From the IMG/VR virus record IMGVR_UViG_3300042503_000853, positions 1 through 42,769 of that record: a DNA stretch of 42,769 bases. One strand, written 5' to 3'. The DNA comes from a virus. Position numbers and translations under genes: made by a program. Positions 18,226-24,290 of this stretch are shown here, one piece after another. Under the pieces are notes generated by a model, which did not search any database, had not been told where the DNA came from, and saw only the letters and a program-made list of their open reading frames with translations. Position 1 is the first letter of the stretch. Each line of letters begins with the position of its first letter.

Positions 18226-18483
18226 CTATGCGGATATCATATCTTCTGATTCGGTGGTTTCGGGTAAATCCCAATATTCTTTCGGCCAAAAGTACGAGGG
18301 GTGGTGTCCCAGGCTACAGGCTAGCTTATCTGCCCGGTAGAACCTAATTCCCCGTTTAACCCAGTTACGCATGACGTCGCGGCTTACGCCAAGAGCCATT
18401 GCAAAATCGCGGTCAGTATGCTCAGGATCGCGAAGTTTATCAATAACTGGCTGAAAAGGGAGAACTTGCTGCTTTTCACTCAT
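18226..18483 (-). CDS. helix-turn-helix DNA-binding protein
   Basis: This 85-aa protein has an HTH at about residues 24-45 (DRDFAMALGVSRDVMRNWVK) and then a YRADKLACSLGHHPSYFWP segment. Similar small HTH proteins are common in actinophages near ssb and whiB genes, where they probably regulate the operon. The ATG overlaps the end of the coiled-coil gene, with its Shine-Dalgarno (GGAGGA) inside that gene. Target sites are unknown; the inverted repeat at 25080-25097 is one possibility. Confidence 0.78.
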   Translation of the reverse strand: MSEKQQVLPFQPVIDKLRDPEHTDRDFAMALGVSRDVMRNWVKRGIRFYRADKLACSLGHHPSYFWPKEYWDLPETTESEDMISA

Positions 18484-18676
18484 TTTCCTCCTCCATGAGA
18501 GACTTTGCGTTTGTTTCGGAGATCTTTTTTAAAAGTGTGTTTAAGATGCCTTCGAGCTCCAAAATCCGTTTTTTAGCGACTTCCAGCTCATCTTGCGTCC
18601 GCCCATGTGCCTCTTGCGAGTCAATGAGGCGAGAGAGGGTGCTTTGCGTCCAGTAACGACTCCGGTTGTAGTTCAC
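18476..18676 (-). CDS. small coiled-coil protein
   Basis: This 66-aa protein starts at GTG 18676, chosen because the GTGA overlap with the upstream stop puts a purine-rich AGGGGG at good spacing. It has a Tyr/Arg-rich start and then a heptad-like helix (DELEVAKKRILELEGILNTL). It ends with an acidic EEENE tail that contains the ribosome binding site for the HTH gene. Function unknown. Confidence 0.68.
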   Translation of the reverse strand: MNYNRSRYWTQSTLSRLIDSQEAHGRTQDELEVAKKRILELEGILNTLLKKISETNAKSLMEEENE

Positions 18677-18924
18677 TTGTTCCACCCCCTGTTACTAGCC
18701 CGCCACTGTGAAGGGGAGTGGTTCTCCTCTATACGACGGCGCTGATCTTGGTCTTCGTAGAGACGGATTAGGTGCATACAAGGGTCGTAGCCCTCATCTA
18801 GAGCTTCGTCCTCTTCAGGGTCGGTAGGGAACCCGTCATGGGTCGCACACAGAGCTGGGCCGCAGTAACCACGTTCCCAGCCATACTTCAGCCATTCCTC
18901 AGCTGTCATGTCGTTAGCTTTCAC
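18673..18924 (-). CDS. conserved actinophage protein (CGPALC/THDG family)
   Basis: The 83-aa product contains a pattern I recall from many actinobacteriophages: YGWERGYCGPALCATHDG, then a conserved acidic PTDPEEDEALDEG stretch, DPCMHLIRLYED and a final NHSPSQWRASNRGW. The Cys and His residues suggest a metal-binding site. The GTG start overlaps the stop of the 30-aa frame upstream (GTGA). Function of the family is not known to me. Confidence 0.75.
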   Translation of the reverse strand: MKANDMTAEEWLKYGWERGYCGPALCATHDGFPTDPEEDEALDEGYDPCMHLIRLYEDQDQRRRIEENHSPSQWRASNRGWNK

Positions 18925-19013
18925 CACACGCCCTCCGATGGGTTCTTTTCCTTCTCTACGTAGGTTGGTTCTTCGCCATCCCACCGTGCAATTGCTTCTT
19001 GCCATGTCATCAT
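18921..19013 (-). CDS. 30-aa leader peptide or small protein
   Basis: A short frame starting ATGATG at 19013 has a good Shine-Dalgarno (AGAAAGGAACC) and lies just after a TTGACA promoter. It encodes an acidic peptide with three Trp residues (MMTWQEAIARWDGEEPTYVE and ten more). Its stop overlaps the GTG of the next gene, so it may couple translation or act as a leader peptide. It is the first gene of the ssb-terminase operon. Confidence 0.6.
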   Translation of the reverse strand: MMTWQEAIARWDGEEPTYVEKEKNPSEGVW

Positions 19014-19034
19014 GGTTCCTTTCTGTTGGTGTTC

Positions 19035-19063
19035 ACAATAGTACTAGCTAAACCTCGTGTCAA
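19035..19063 (-). promoter_or_regulatory. promoter for the ssb-whiB-terminase operon
   Basis: On the minus strand TTGACA (19063-19058) is followed by a 17-base spacer and TATTGT (19040-19035). Transcription would start near 19028, giving a short leader of about 15 bases before the ATG at 19013. The -35 is a perfect match and the spacing is ideal for a primary sigma factor. Confidence 0.72.
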
Positions 19064-19082
19064 CAACTTTTATAAGATAATT

Positions 19083-19460
19083 TGCTCCTGAGGTTGCGCT
19101 GAGCTGGATCATCGTGTATCTTTGAGTGCACAAGGTAAAGGACCATGGCCACGTAGGGAGTTGCACTCTGCTGGTGTTTACACGGGAACGTGGGTTGATG
19201 TTCCCTGCACCCAAGCAAGAATGAAGACAGATGGTCTTGCCCCTGTTGCGTAAGAGGAACAAGCAGCGTTATGAACGTCATCTCATTAAATCCGGTGTCG
19301 GCTAAAAGAACTTGGCTACGGCGACCGTCTACACAGTAGTAAACCGTGGGGGGAGCTAGAGAACTCCACCTGTGAGTTCGGCCCACACAGCAAGATAGTC
19401 AACAATTGCTCCTGAAAGAAGCTGGCGCTGGTGAAATCCACCTGTTTGGTGGGTCTTTTT
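19083..19460 (+). ncRNA. candidate structured non-coding RNA
   Basis: No convincing gene lies here, yet a plus-strand terminator (19436-19460) implies a plus-strand transcript. A TATAAG -10-like box at 19071-19076 could start it. Possible helices are GAGTGCA/TGCACTC (19124-19130 with 19162-19168) and GGGAAC/GTTCCC (19184-19189 with 19200-19205). The loop TGGGT of the second can pair with ACCCA at 19209-19213 as an H-type pseudoknot. Others are AAGAC/GTCTT (19224-19228 with 19234-19238) and CTGTG/CACAG near 19370-19390. It does not match tRNA, tmRNA or RNase P features that I can check by eye. The length and isolation recall large phage RNAs such as ROOL or GOLLD, but I see no shared signature. 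Confidence 0.4.
19436..19460 (+). terminator. plus-strand intrinsic terminator
   Basis: ATCCACC (19436-19442) pairs with GGTGGGT (19448-19454, one G-T pair) around a five-base loop, followed by CTTTTT. There is no plus-strand gene upstream of it, so it most likely ends a non-coding transcript. Confidence 0.65.
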
Positions 19461-20001
19461 GAAACAAATGTGGAAGATTTTTAACTCCGGGTACAGATTT
19501 ACTGCATTTTCACCCCTTTCGGGAGCAAATCAGGCCTAAGAAGGAGGAATTTACCGCTAGGACACGCTGCAGTCTCTCCGCAACCCCGAAAAATTTTAGT
19601 CAAACGTACGGGAACGTGCTATCAATTACGCGCTTGGGGACCCCTCTGCGGTGGGGGGGTGGTGGTTGGTGGTGGATCGAGGAGCTGGGGACGGTTGGGG
19701 TACTCGGGAGATGGGAGAGATGGAGCCCCGGACGTGGTGGCCGCGGCGTCGCCAGCCCTGCACGTCCTGCACGTCCTGCCTACGTTCTCCCTCTCCCTCT
19801 CGCCACGTCCTGCACTGTCCAAAGTGGTGACGTCCTGCCCCGATTCCTGCCCTGCCCTGCCATGCCGGCCGTGTCGAGCTGATGCAGCCAGGGTGGACGT
19901 ACACCGAGCGCAAGGGTGAGACAGTGGGCGCATCTCTCACGCTCTCACTGTGGGCATCACTGCCCGACACGCTTGCCACTTGATGCCACCCAAGACAGCA
20001 A
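19461..20001. other. GC-rich non-coding region with G-quadruplex motif and iteron-like repeats
   Basis: No credible gene is seen. Three overlapping open frames on both strands are low-complexity shadows of GC-rich DNA. The plus strand is strongly G-rich at 19640-19720, with a G4 motif at 19687-19715 (four G-runs of 3-4, loops 4-6). It then turns C-rich, with four copies of ACGTCCTGC starting at 19762, 19771, 19805 and 19830. A purine-rich AAGGAGGAAT at 19540-19549 has no start codon after it. Such asymmetry and repeats could mark a replication origin or packaging site. Confidence 0.5.
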
Positions 20002-20029
20002 GAAACCCCCACCCGAAGGCAGGGGCTTC
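20002..20029 (-). terminator. hairpin after the zinc-ribbon gene
   Basis: Read on the minus strand, GAAGCCCC pairs with GGGGGTTTC around a short loop (imperfect GC-rich stem), followed by TTGCTG. It has the same GAA-CCCC/GGGG-TTC style as the hairpins near 20446, 21498 and 21963. Confidence 0.55.
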
Positions 20030-20032
20030 ATA

Positions 20033-20055
20033 GGTTGCTAGTTGGTTGCTAGTTG
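20033..20055. repeat. 11-bp tandem repeat
   Basis: GGTTGCTAGTT occurs twice in a row just after the stop of the zinc-ribbon gene, followed by a partial third unit (GG). No function is assigned. Confidence 0.7.
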
Positions 20056-20056
20056 G

Positions 20057-20353
20057 TCACTGCATGGACAGACAGCCCCGACAGTAGTCCCCGACCCGTT
20101 CAGCACCACCACAACGCCAGCAAGTAGGGGCAGAGTCAGCACCAAGGGCAGACACGAAGGCATGCCCCCAACTGTCCCCCGTGTCGTTGGTATCTCGGCA
20201 GGGGTAGCACTGGAATAGGTGGGTGCTGTCGTCAATGTCGCCGTGGCTAGTGGTGAACAATGCCGAGCAATCAGCGCAAGTGTGGACGGTCTCCCCGTTC
20301 ACGATTAGAGGGCGTTCTATGCCCCGTGGGTTGCAGTGGTCTTGTGTGGGCAT
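20057..20353 (-). CDS. double zinc-ribbon protein
   Basis: This 98-aa protein has four CxxC knuckles: C26-x2-C29 with C49-x2-C52, and C78-x2-C81 with C91-x2-C94, consistent with two zinc ribbons. It has a Shine-Dalgarno (CTGAAAGGGGGCAACA before ATG) almost identical to that of the 197-aa gene at 21426. It is flanked by GC-rich hairpins on both sides, so it is an independent transcription cassette. Zinc-ribbon proteins often bind nucleic acid or proteins, but the target is unknown. Confidence 0.75.
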   Translation of the reverse strand: MPTQDHCNPRGIERPLIVNGETVHTCADCSALFTTSHGDIDDSTHLFQCYPCRDTNDTGDSWGHAFVSALGADSAPTCWRCGGAERVGDYCRGCLSMQ

Positions 20354-20427
20354 TGTTGCCCCCTTTCAGTTAGTGCCGAGCGACTGCCCGACATGGACAG
20401 AATAACCGACAGACGGCAGGAATGAAA

Positions 20428-20464
20428 GAACCCCAGCAAGTCGGGGGGCGACCTACTGGGGTTC
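20428..20464 (-). terminator. GC-rich hairpin between cassettes
   Basis: A perfect 9-bp stem GAACCCCAG / CTGGGGTTC (20428-20436 with 20456-20464) follows the 104-aa gene. On the minus strand it is followed by TTTC. It is a likely terminator of the upstream two-gene cassette. Confidence 0.7.
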
Positions 20465-20518
20465 AGTTGTTGGGGTCAGTTCCCGAAGGTGATCACCTTC
20501 GAGCTGCACCGGGCGCGG

Positions 20519-20833
20519 TCAGGCATCTTCAAAGGTGAAGAGCCCGTCCAACCATTCTTCACACTCTCTCGGACGCTCAACGAACAGGGCGAGAGCGTCC
20601 ACGAGATAGCCCATCTCAATAGTGGAGCCATACCCAGCGCAGTCCGTCACACCCCATACCGAGCACTTAGACCCAAAGCGGTCTTGTGCATAGTCCACGA
20701 GGTCAAGGAACAAAGGGAAGGGGGCGTTCTTGGGTTCGTGATTGAGAGACCATGACCAGAGATGACCGAGCGCGGCCAGGTGCTCCGGTGTCTCTTCTAC
20801 ATAATCCCAAACAGTGCGGGCAGTCGTCTCCAT
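20519..20833 (-). CDS. hypothetical protein
   Basis: This 104-aa acidic, aromatic protein (METTARTVWDYVEETPEHLA...) has four Trp residues and a likely mixed alpha/beta fold. The ATG at 20833 overlaps the upstream stop (TGATG), so it forms a translationally coupled pair with the 197-aa gene. No family is recognised. A hairpin follows the stop. Confidence 0.7.
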   Translation of the reverse strand: METTARTVWDYVEETPEHLAALGHLWSWSLNHEPKNAPFPLFLDLVDYAQDRFGSKCSVWGVTDCAGYGSTIEMGYLVDALALFVERPRECEEWLDGLFTFEDA

Positions 20834-21426
20834 CACTCGCCCTCACCCTTTTCCAATGCTTCACGAACGACAGGGGCGATATTCGCCACCCGTTCAATGA
20901 GTCGGTCAAGCTTCTCGGAGTCTGCACCGTCAGCCTTGCCCGTGGCGTACTGCATAACCAGCGAGGAAGTGAACTCACTACCCCACACCGCAACGGCGCA
21001 AGCGTCCAAAGCGTCAGCCAGTGCACCAGTGCCACCGCCTTCGGGGTCATCCGTGGGCTCGTCGTCACCCATCACCAAACGGGACGCAACATCTGCCCGA
21101 GGAGTGACCACAGTGAAAAGCGTGACCCTTCGGCGTTCAGGGTGCAGGCTCGGAGCGTCAGCGTCCAGCGTGCCCGTCTCGGGGTTGATAGGAGCACCCC
21201 AGCCAGTGCAGACAATCGCCAAGGCGTCAGGCTTCACAAGGTCAGGAAATCGGCGGTGGTTCTGCCCGTGGCGGTTCATGGTCATATATATGTCGCCGTC
21301 ATTGGGCACGAGACCTTCTACCCATTCCCTGCCCCACAGTTCCCACAGTTGGGCTACTGCCCCCGTGTCATCAGGCATAGGGACAGCCGTCCCCATGTCC
21401 TCTAGTAGTTGGCTTGCTGTTTTCAT
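20833..21426 (-). CDS. hypothetical protein of actinobacterial mobile-element type
   Basis: This 197-aa protein has a central beta-rich region with ALAIVCTGWGAPIN, a SLHPERRRVTLFTVVTP strand and an ASRLVMGDD motif. A Gly/Asp-rich loop and a helical C-terminus follow. I recall similar sequences in actinobacterial plasmids and genomes, without known function. The ATG at 21426 was chosen because it has a strong Shine-Dalgarno (GAAAGGGGCAACA), which is nearly duplicated before the gene at 20353. Confidence 0.72.
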   Translation of the reverse strand: MKTASQLLEDMGTAVPMPDDTGAVAQLWELWGREWVEGLVPNDGDIYMTMNRHGQNHRRFPDLVKPDALAIVCTGWGAPINPETGTLDADAPSLHPERRRVTLFTVVTPRADVASRLVMGDDEPTDDPEGGGTGALADALDACAVAVWGSEFTSSLVMQYATGKADGADSEKLDRLIERVANIAPVVREALEKGEGE

Positions 21427-21480
21427 TGTTGCCCCTTTCAGGCTGTCGGCACTTGTTGCCACTGGCGAGCATACACGAAA

Positions 21481-21514
21481 GAACCCCCGACAATGCAAAC
21501 ACTGCCGAGGGTTC
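21481..21514 (-). terminator. GC-rich hairpin between cassettes
   Basis: GAACCCCCGACA (21481-21492) pairs with TGCCGAGGGTTC (21503-21514) in 10 of 12 positions. On the minus strand it is followed by TTTC. It lies after the 108-aa membrane-protein gene and before the 197-aa gene. Confidence 0.62.
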
Positions 21515-21573
21515 CTAATCGGGTCAGAGATCAGCCCCGACGTCGTCGAGCTGCACCGGCCAGGAGATCGCGC

Positions 21574-21900
21574 CTAAATGGATGGATGAGTGAGCAACAC
21601 TCCGTTCCACTCTCTCGCACTCTCACACTCGCCCGTCCCGTTCATGATGAGAAAATCCCACAGGTCGCCCATGTCAGAGAACCCCCACACCCTGCCACCC
21701 ACAGCAACACGGTGCGGATAGTTGCCAATCACATTCAAAGACAACACCACTCGGTCACCGTCCTTCAGTGCTTGACTAATCGCTCGGTGACGGGCGTCCT
21801 CGTGTTTCTTCTTCTCATTCTGATTACACACAACAAGCCAAACACAAGCCATGAGGCACAGCCCCAACACGCCCATATCTGCAAAGTAACTAGTTTCCAT
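21574..21900 (-). CDS. single-span membrane protein
   Basis: This 108-aa protein has an N-terminal transmembrane helix (about residues 8-26, VLGLCLMACVWLVV core) followed by a charged soluble domain (KDGDRVVLSLNVIGNYPHRVAVGGRVW). The short N-terminus with a charged C-terminal part suggests an anchored cytoplasmic domain. A Shine-Dalgarno (AGAGGGACAAGAA) precedes ATG 21900. Hairpins flank it on both sides. A superinfection-exclusion role would fit a moron gene of this kind, but that is inference. Confidence 0.7.
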   Translation of the reverse strand: METSYFADMGVLGLCLMACVWLVVCNQNEKKKHEDARHRAISQALKDGDRVVLSLNVIGNYPHRVAVGGRVWGFSDMGDLWDFLIMNGTGECESAREWNGVLLTHPSI

Positions 21901-21945
21901 TTCTTGTCCCTCTTTCTGTTTGGTAAGACACGCCGAGAATAGCAG

Positions 21946-21980
21946 AAGCCCCGACAGGTGCGTGATACCTATCGGGGCTT
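21946..21980 (-). terminator. strong hairpin after the MoxR/VWA operon
   Basis: AAGCCCCGACAGG (21946-21958) pairs with CCTATCGGGGCTT (21968-21980), 13 bp with one G-T pair. It should end the operon that starts at 25060. Confidence 0.75.
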
Positions 21981-21984
21981 GCTA

Positions 21985-22009
21985 GTCGGGGGAAAGGGGG
22001 AACCCCGAC
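21985..22009 (-). terminator. second hairpin in tandem
   Basis: GTCGGGG (21985-21991) pairs with CCCCGAC (22003-22009), a perfect 7-bp stem directly before the 13-bp hairpin in the direction of transcription. The tandem pair makes a robust operon end. Confidence 0.55.
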
Positions 22010-22029
22010 ACAGGGCAGGCTATCGGGTC

Positions 22030-22806
22030 TTAGTCGTCATCCTCACCTAACGAGATAATTCCTTCCTCTAGCCCACCAGCCAAGATACGAAGTAAGAAAG
22101 CAATCAGTTGCTTGCCACCCTGCATATCGTGCAACTCGGTGGCAGTTTTCAACATGCCTGCAAAAGACATATCTTCACCACTCGCCACACATTCACGGGC
22201 TACCTGCATAAACATGAAAGTGCTCATCAGTGCATCATCCACCGCACCGCAAGGTTGAGGAATAGTCCCCTCGCCGTCGTTTAGATACTGCTCAATCTGT
22301 TGAACCACCACCCCAGTTTTGTGAACGATCGAAACGTCAGCTGCAAGCCCGGTAGGCGTGATGACATTGACGATTCGACAAGGCACTTCGCCCTCTAACT
22401 CCTCTCTCACTCCGTCGTCCTCAAACTGTTTCGCCAGTTCTTCCTTCTGCCCTTCGGTCAGTTCTTCATACCGCAAACTTTCCCCTGTCTCGGGGTTCTT
22501 GTATGCGTGATGACCTGTCCCATGAGAGACGAGCAACACTGCACCGATACGGGTTGTTTCTTCTCCGAACCTGCCTGCCTTGTAGTCGGCTGACAACAAT
22601 GCCAGAGACTCGCGAAAAGTGCCCATCAGAGCCTGCTCGCCAACTTCTTCCGCACCGAACATGCGCCACTTGGGCACACCCTCGTTGATGGTGAGGACAT
22701 AACCCAATGAGTGAGACTCAGGGCTTGTACTGCGGTTCTTGTCGTAGCCGTAAGCGGTAAGCCAGTTGTCCATCACTTCTTGTGGGCGTAATTCTTTGAT
22801 ATCCAT
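22030..22806 (-). CDS. third protein of the MoxR/VWA operon, unknown function
   Basis: This 258-aa, acidic, mixed alpha/beta protein has a clear Shine-Dalgarno (AAAGGATTAAAA). It follows the VWA gene by three bases and ends before a tandem terminator, so it belongs to the same operon. A central strand region (RIGAVLLVSHGTGHH, then CRIVNVITPTGLAADVSIV) is flanked by helices, and the C-terminus is hydrophobic helix plus GEDDD. It could be a substrate, adaptor or inhibitor of the MoxR/VWA pair. I do not recognise a family. Confidence 0.75.
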   Translation of the reverse strand: MDIKELRPQEVMDNWLTAYGYDKNRSTSPESHSLGYVLTINEGVPKWRMFGAEEVGEQALMGTFRESLALLSADYKAGRFGEETTRIGAVLLVSHGTGHHAYKNPETGESLRYEELTEGQKEELAKQFEDDGVREELEGEVPCRIVNVITPTGLAADVSIVHKTGVVVQQIEQYLNDGEGTIPQPCGAVDDALMSTFMFMQVARECVASGEDMSFAGMLKTATELHDMQGGKQLIAFLLRILAGGLEEGIISLGEDDD

Positions 22807-22808
22807 TT

Positions 22809-24290
22809 TTAATCCTTTTCTTTTTCTAGGGCTCGCACCCAGTTGGTAATCAGTCGGCAGTATTTGTGTTTAGGCACTGCCCCTGTTCGTTTAATCGTGG
22901 CAAGCAGCTCGATCGCCTGGTCACAAGTGTCCACCCCGACAATGTTGTTACGAACCGATAAGTTCGCACACTCTCTGATGAGGTCGTCGTGCATGTCGTC
23001 GTTCTTGCCTGTTACTTGTCCGTCCGACACCCAAAGAATGAAATCCTTGTTTGACTTTCGTTGCCGAAGTGCCCACCGAAGTATCGGCCCATCTACGCCG
23101 TTACCGCAGTGCAGTGGCAACTCATTGAAGTCTGACTCTGTAATCATTCTCCCGTTCTTAGCGACCACCCAAGCATTAGGTGCGCCTGCGTTGTTGGTGC
23201 TGTTGGTGTACACAACAATCAAAGCCCCTGCGAATTGCTTCACAGTTTCCCGAACGGTCTCATGAGATACACCCATAGAACCCGAGCAGTCAAAGACAAC
23301 AACGCCACCACGAGCCCGAACTACCTCGCGAAAAATGCGGCGTTCCGGGTCAGTGAGCAAACGGTCAGGGCGTGACGGGTATTTGCCCGTCATGGCTGGT
23401 CTCTTTCTCTTTCCGATAAACGAACCAGTGTTTTCCGTGAGCGAGGTCATGCCGAAACGCAAGTGTTCCCACTGGCTTCCACTGTCTCGCCTTCTTCTTG
23501 CGTTGGTTCGCTTTAGTTCCTTTTCCAATTCGGCAGGTGGCTGTTGCATCCATCCTTCAATTTTGTTTGCCAATGGAAAGGTGCGGAGCATGAACCCTTC
23601 GGGAATGAGAACAGAGTGTTCTTCACTTTTCTCCACCCAACTGAACTTCAAAGGGTCGGTGCTAGTAAGTCGCCTGCGTGGAATTGACACAAATCTGCGA
23701 GTGTCAAACTTCCAACCAGTCGAATCCATCTCCTTCTCAATGAGTGCAAAGTTTTCCTTGAACATTGGATTCTTGACCAAGCGACGCTTAACAAGCTTGT
23801 GAACTTCGGTGTTGTAAGTGCCGAGAAACAAACTAAGAGCGTCGTTCCATGAGTTTCTTGCTACGCAACTATCTGCAAGCCCCTTCTCGGAACCGTCAGC
23901 CAAGTGAACAACATCACCAACAAGATCTCCAGTGCGAACATTTTTGACCCACTGGTTAGCAACGTGCCGGGCAACAAGGTTCACTCTCATCTCTTCGGCT
24001 ATGCGAATTGCGTTAGCACTCACTCCCAACTGGTCAATGAGAGCCTGCGGAACACTGGTCGGAGAAATGCGGGCATGAATCATCTCATGCGCCCGTACTG
24101 CCTTGGCTTGGTCACTGTCACCTTCGGGAAGTGCCATCTCGTGCGAACTGAAATCTGTGTAGGCGAGACCCCTCGCAAGAGGGGCAGGATTAACTACCCA
24201 CCCCTCTTGCAAACTCGGGTCAAGCCCAATGTCAGCCCTGTCAGCCACAACCCATTCAGGCGAGGCAATTCTTTTCGTGTAGTCGGTCAT
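22809..24290 (-). CDS. zincin-like metallopeptidase with C-terminal VWA domain (DUF2201-like)
   Basis: This 493-aa protein has an N-terminal HExxH motif (H68-E-M-I-H72) followed by IAEEMRVN (E99/E100 as a possible third ligand), the layout of a gluzincin active site. A basic linker (RRRR near 265-268) follows. The C-terminal VWA domain has the metal-binding DxSxS as D334-C-S-G-S338 and a SDGQ motif. The middle MIDAS Thr seems replaced (GNGVDGP). The combination resembles the DUF2201 putative metallopeptidase/VWA proteins that work with MoxR ATPases. The start overlaps the MoxR stop (TGATG). It probably needs the ATPase to load or open a metal site or a client. Confidence 0.87.
   Translation of the reverse strand: MTDYTKRIASPEWVVADRADIGLDPSLQEGWVVNPAPLARGLAYTDFSSHEMALPEGDSDQAKAVRAHEMIHARISPTSVPQALIDQLGVSANAIRIAEEMRVNLVARHVANQWVKNVRTGDLVGDVVHLADGSEKGLADSCVARNSWNDALSLFLGTYNTEVHKLVKRRLVKNPMFKENFALIEKEMDSTGWKFDTRRFVSIPRRRLTSTDPLKFSWVEKSEEHSVLIPEGFMLRTFPLANKIEGWMQQPPAELEKELKRTNARRRRDSGSQWEHLRFGMTSLTENTGSFIGKRKRPAMTGKYPSRPDRLLTDPERRIFREVVRARGGVVVFDCSGSMGVSHETVRETVKQFAGALIVVYTNSTNNAGAPNAWVVAKNGRMITESDFNELPLHCGNGVDGPILRWALRQRKSNKDFILWVSDGQVTGKNDDMHDDLIRECANLSVRNNIVGVDTCDQAIELLATIKRTGAVPKHKYCRLITNWVRALEKEKD

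Noticed and set aside
19060-19386. Minus-strand 108-aa frame over the candidate RNA
   Set aside because: Composition is not protein-like, there is no ribosome site, and the plus-strand terminator argues for transcription in the other direction.
19083-19460. tmRNA, RNase P RNA or tRNA in the non-coding kilobase
   Set aside because: A T-arm-like stem near 19370-19390 has a mismatch and the wrong base at the conserved loop A. No tag frame, CCA end or RNase P core motif is visible.
19540-19549. Strong AAGGAGGAAT ribosome site on the plus strand
   Set aside because: No start codon follows at suitable distance (a stop, TAG, comes next), so it does not mark a gene.
19622-19933. Minus-strand 103-aa frame and overlapping frames on both strands in the GC-rich region
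   Set aside because: The products are low-complexity Arg/Pro/Thr sequences from simple repeats, and several frames are open at once with no good ribosome site.
20752-21577. Two long plus-strand frames opposite the 197-aa gene
   Set aside because: High GC makes long open frames by chance. The minus genes have strong ribosome sites, start-stop overlaps and hairpins after them.
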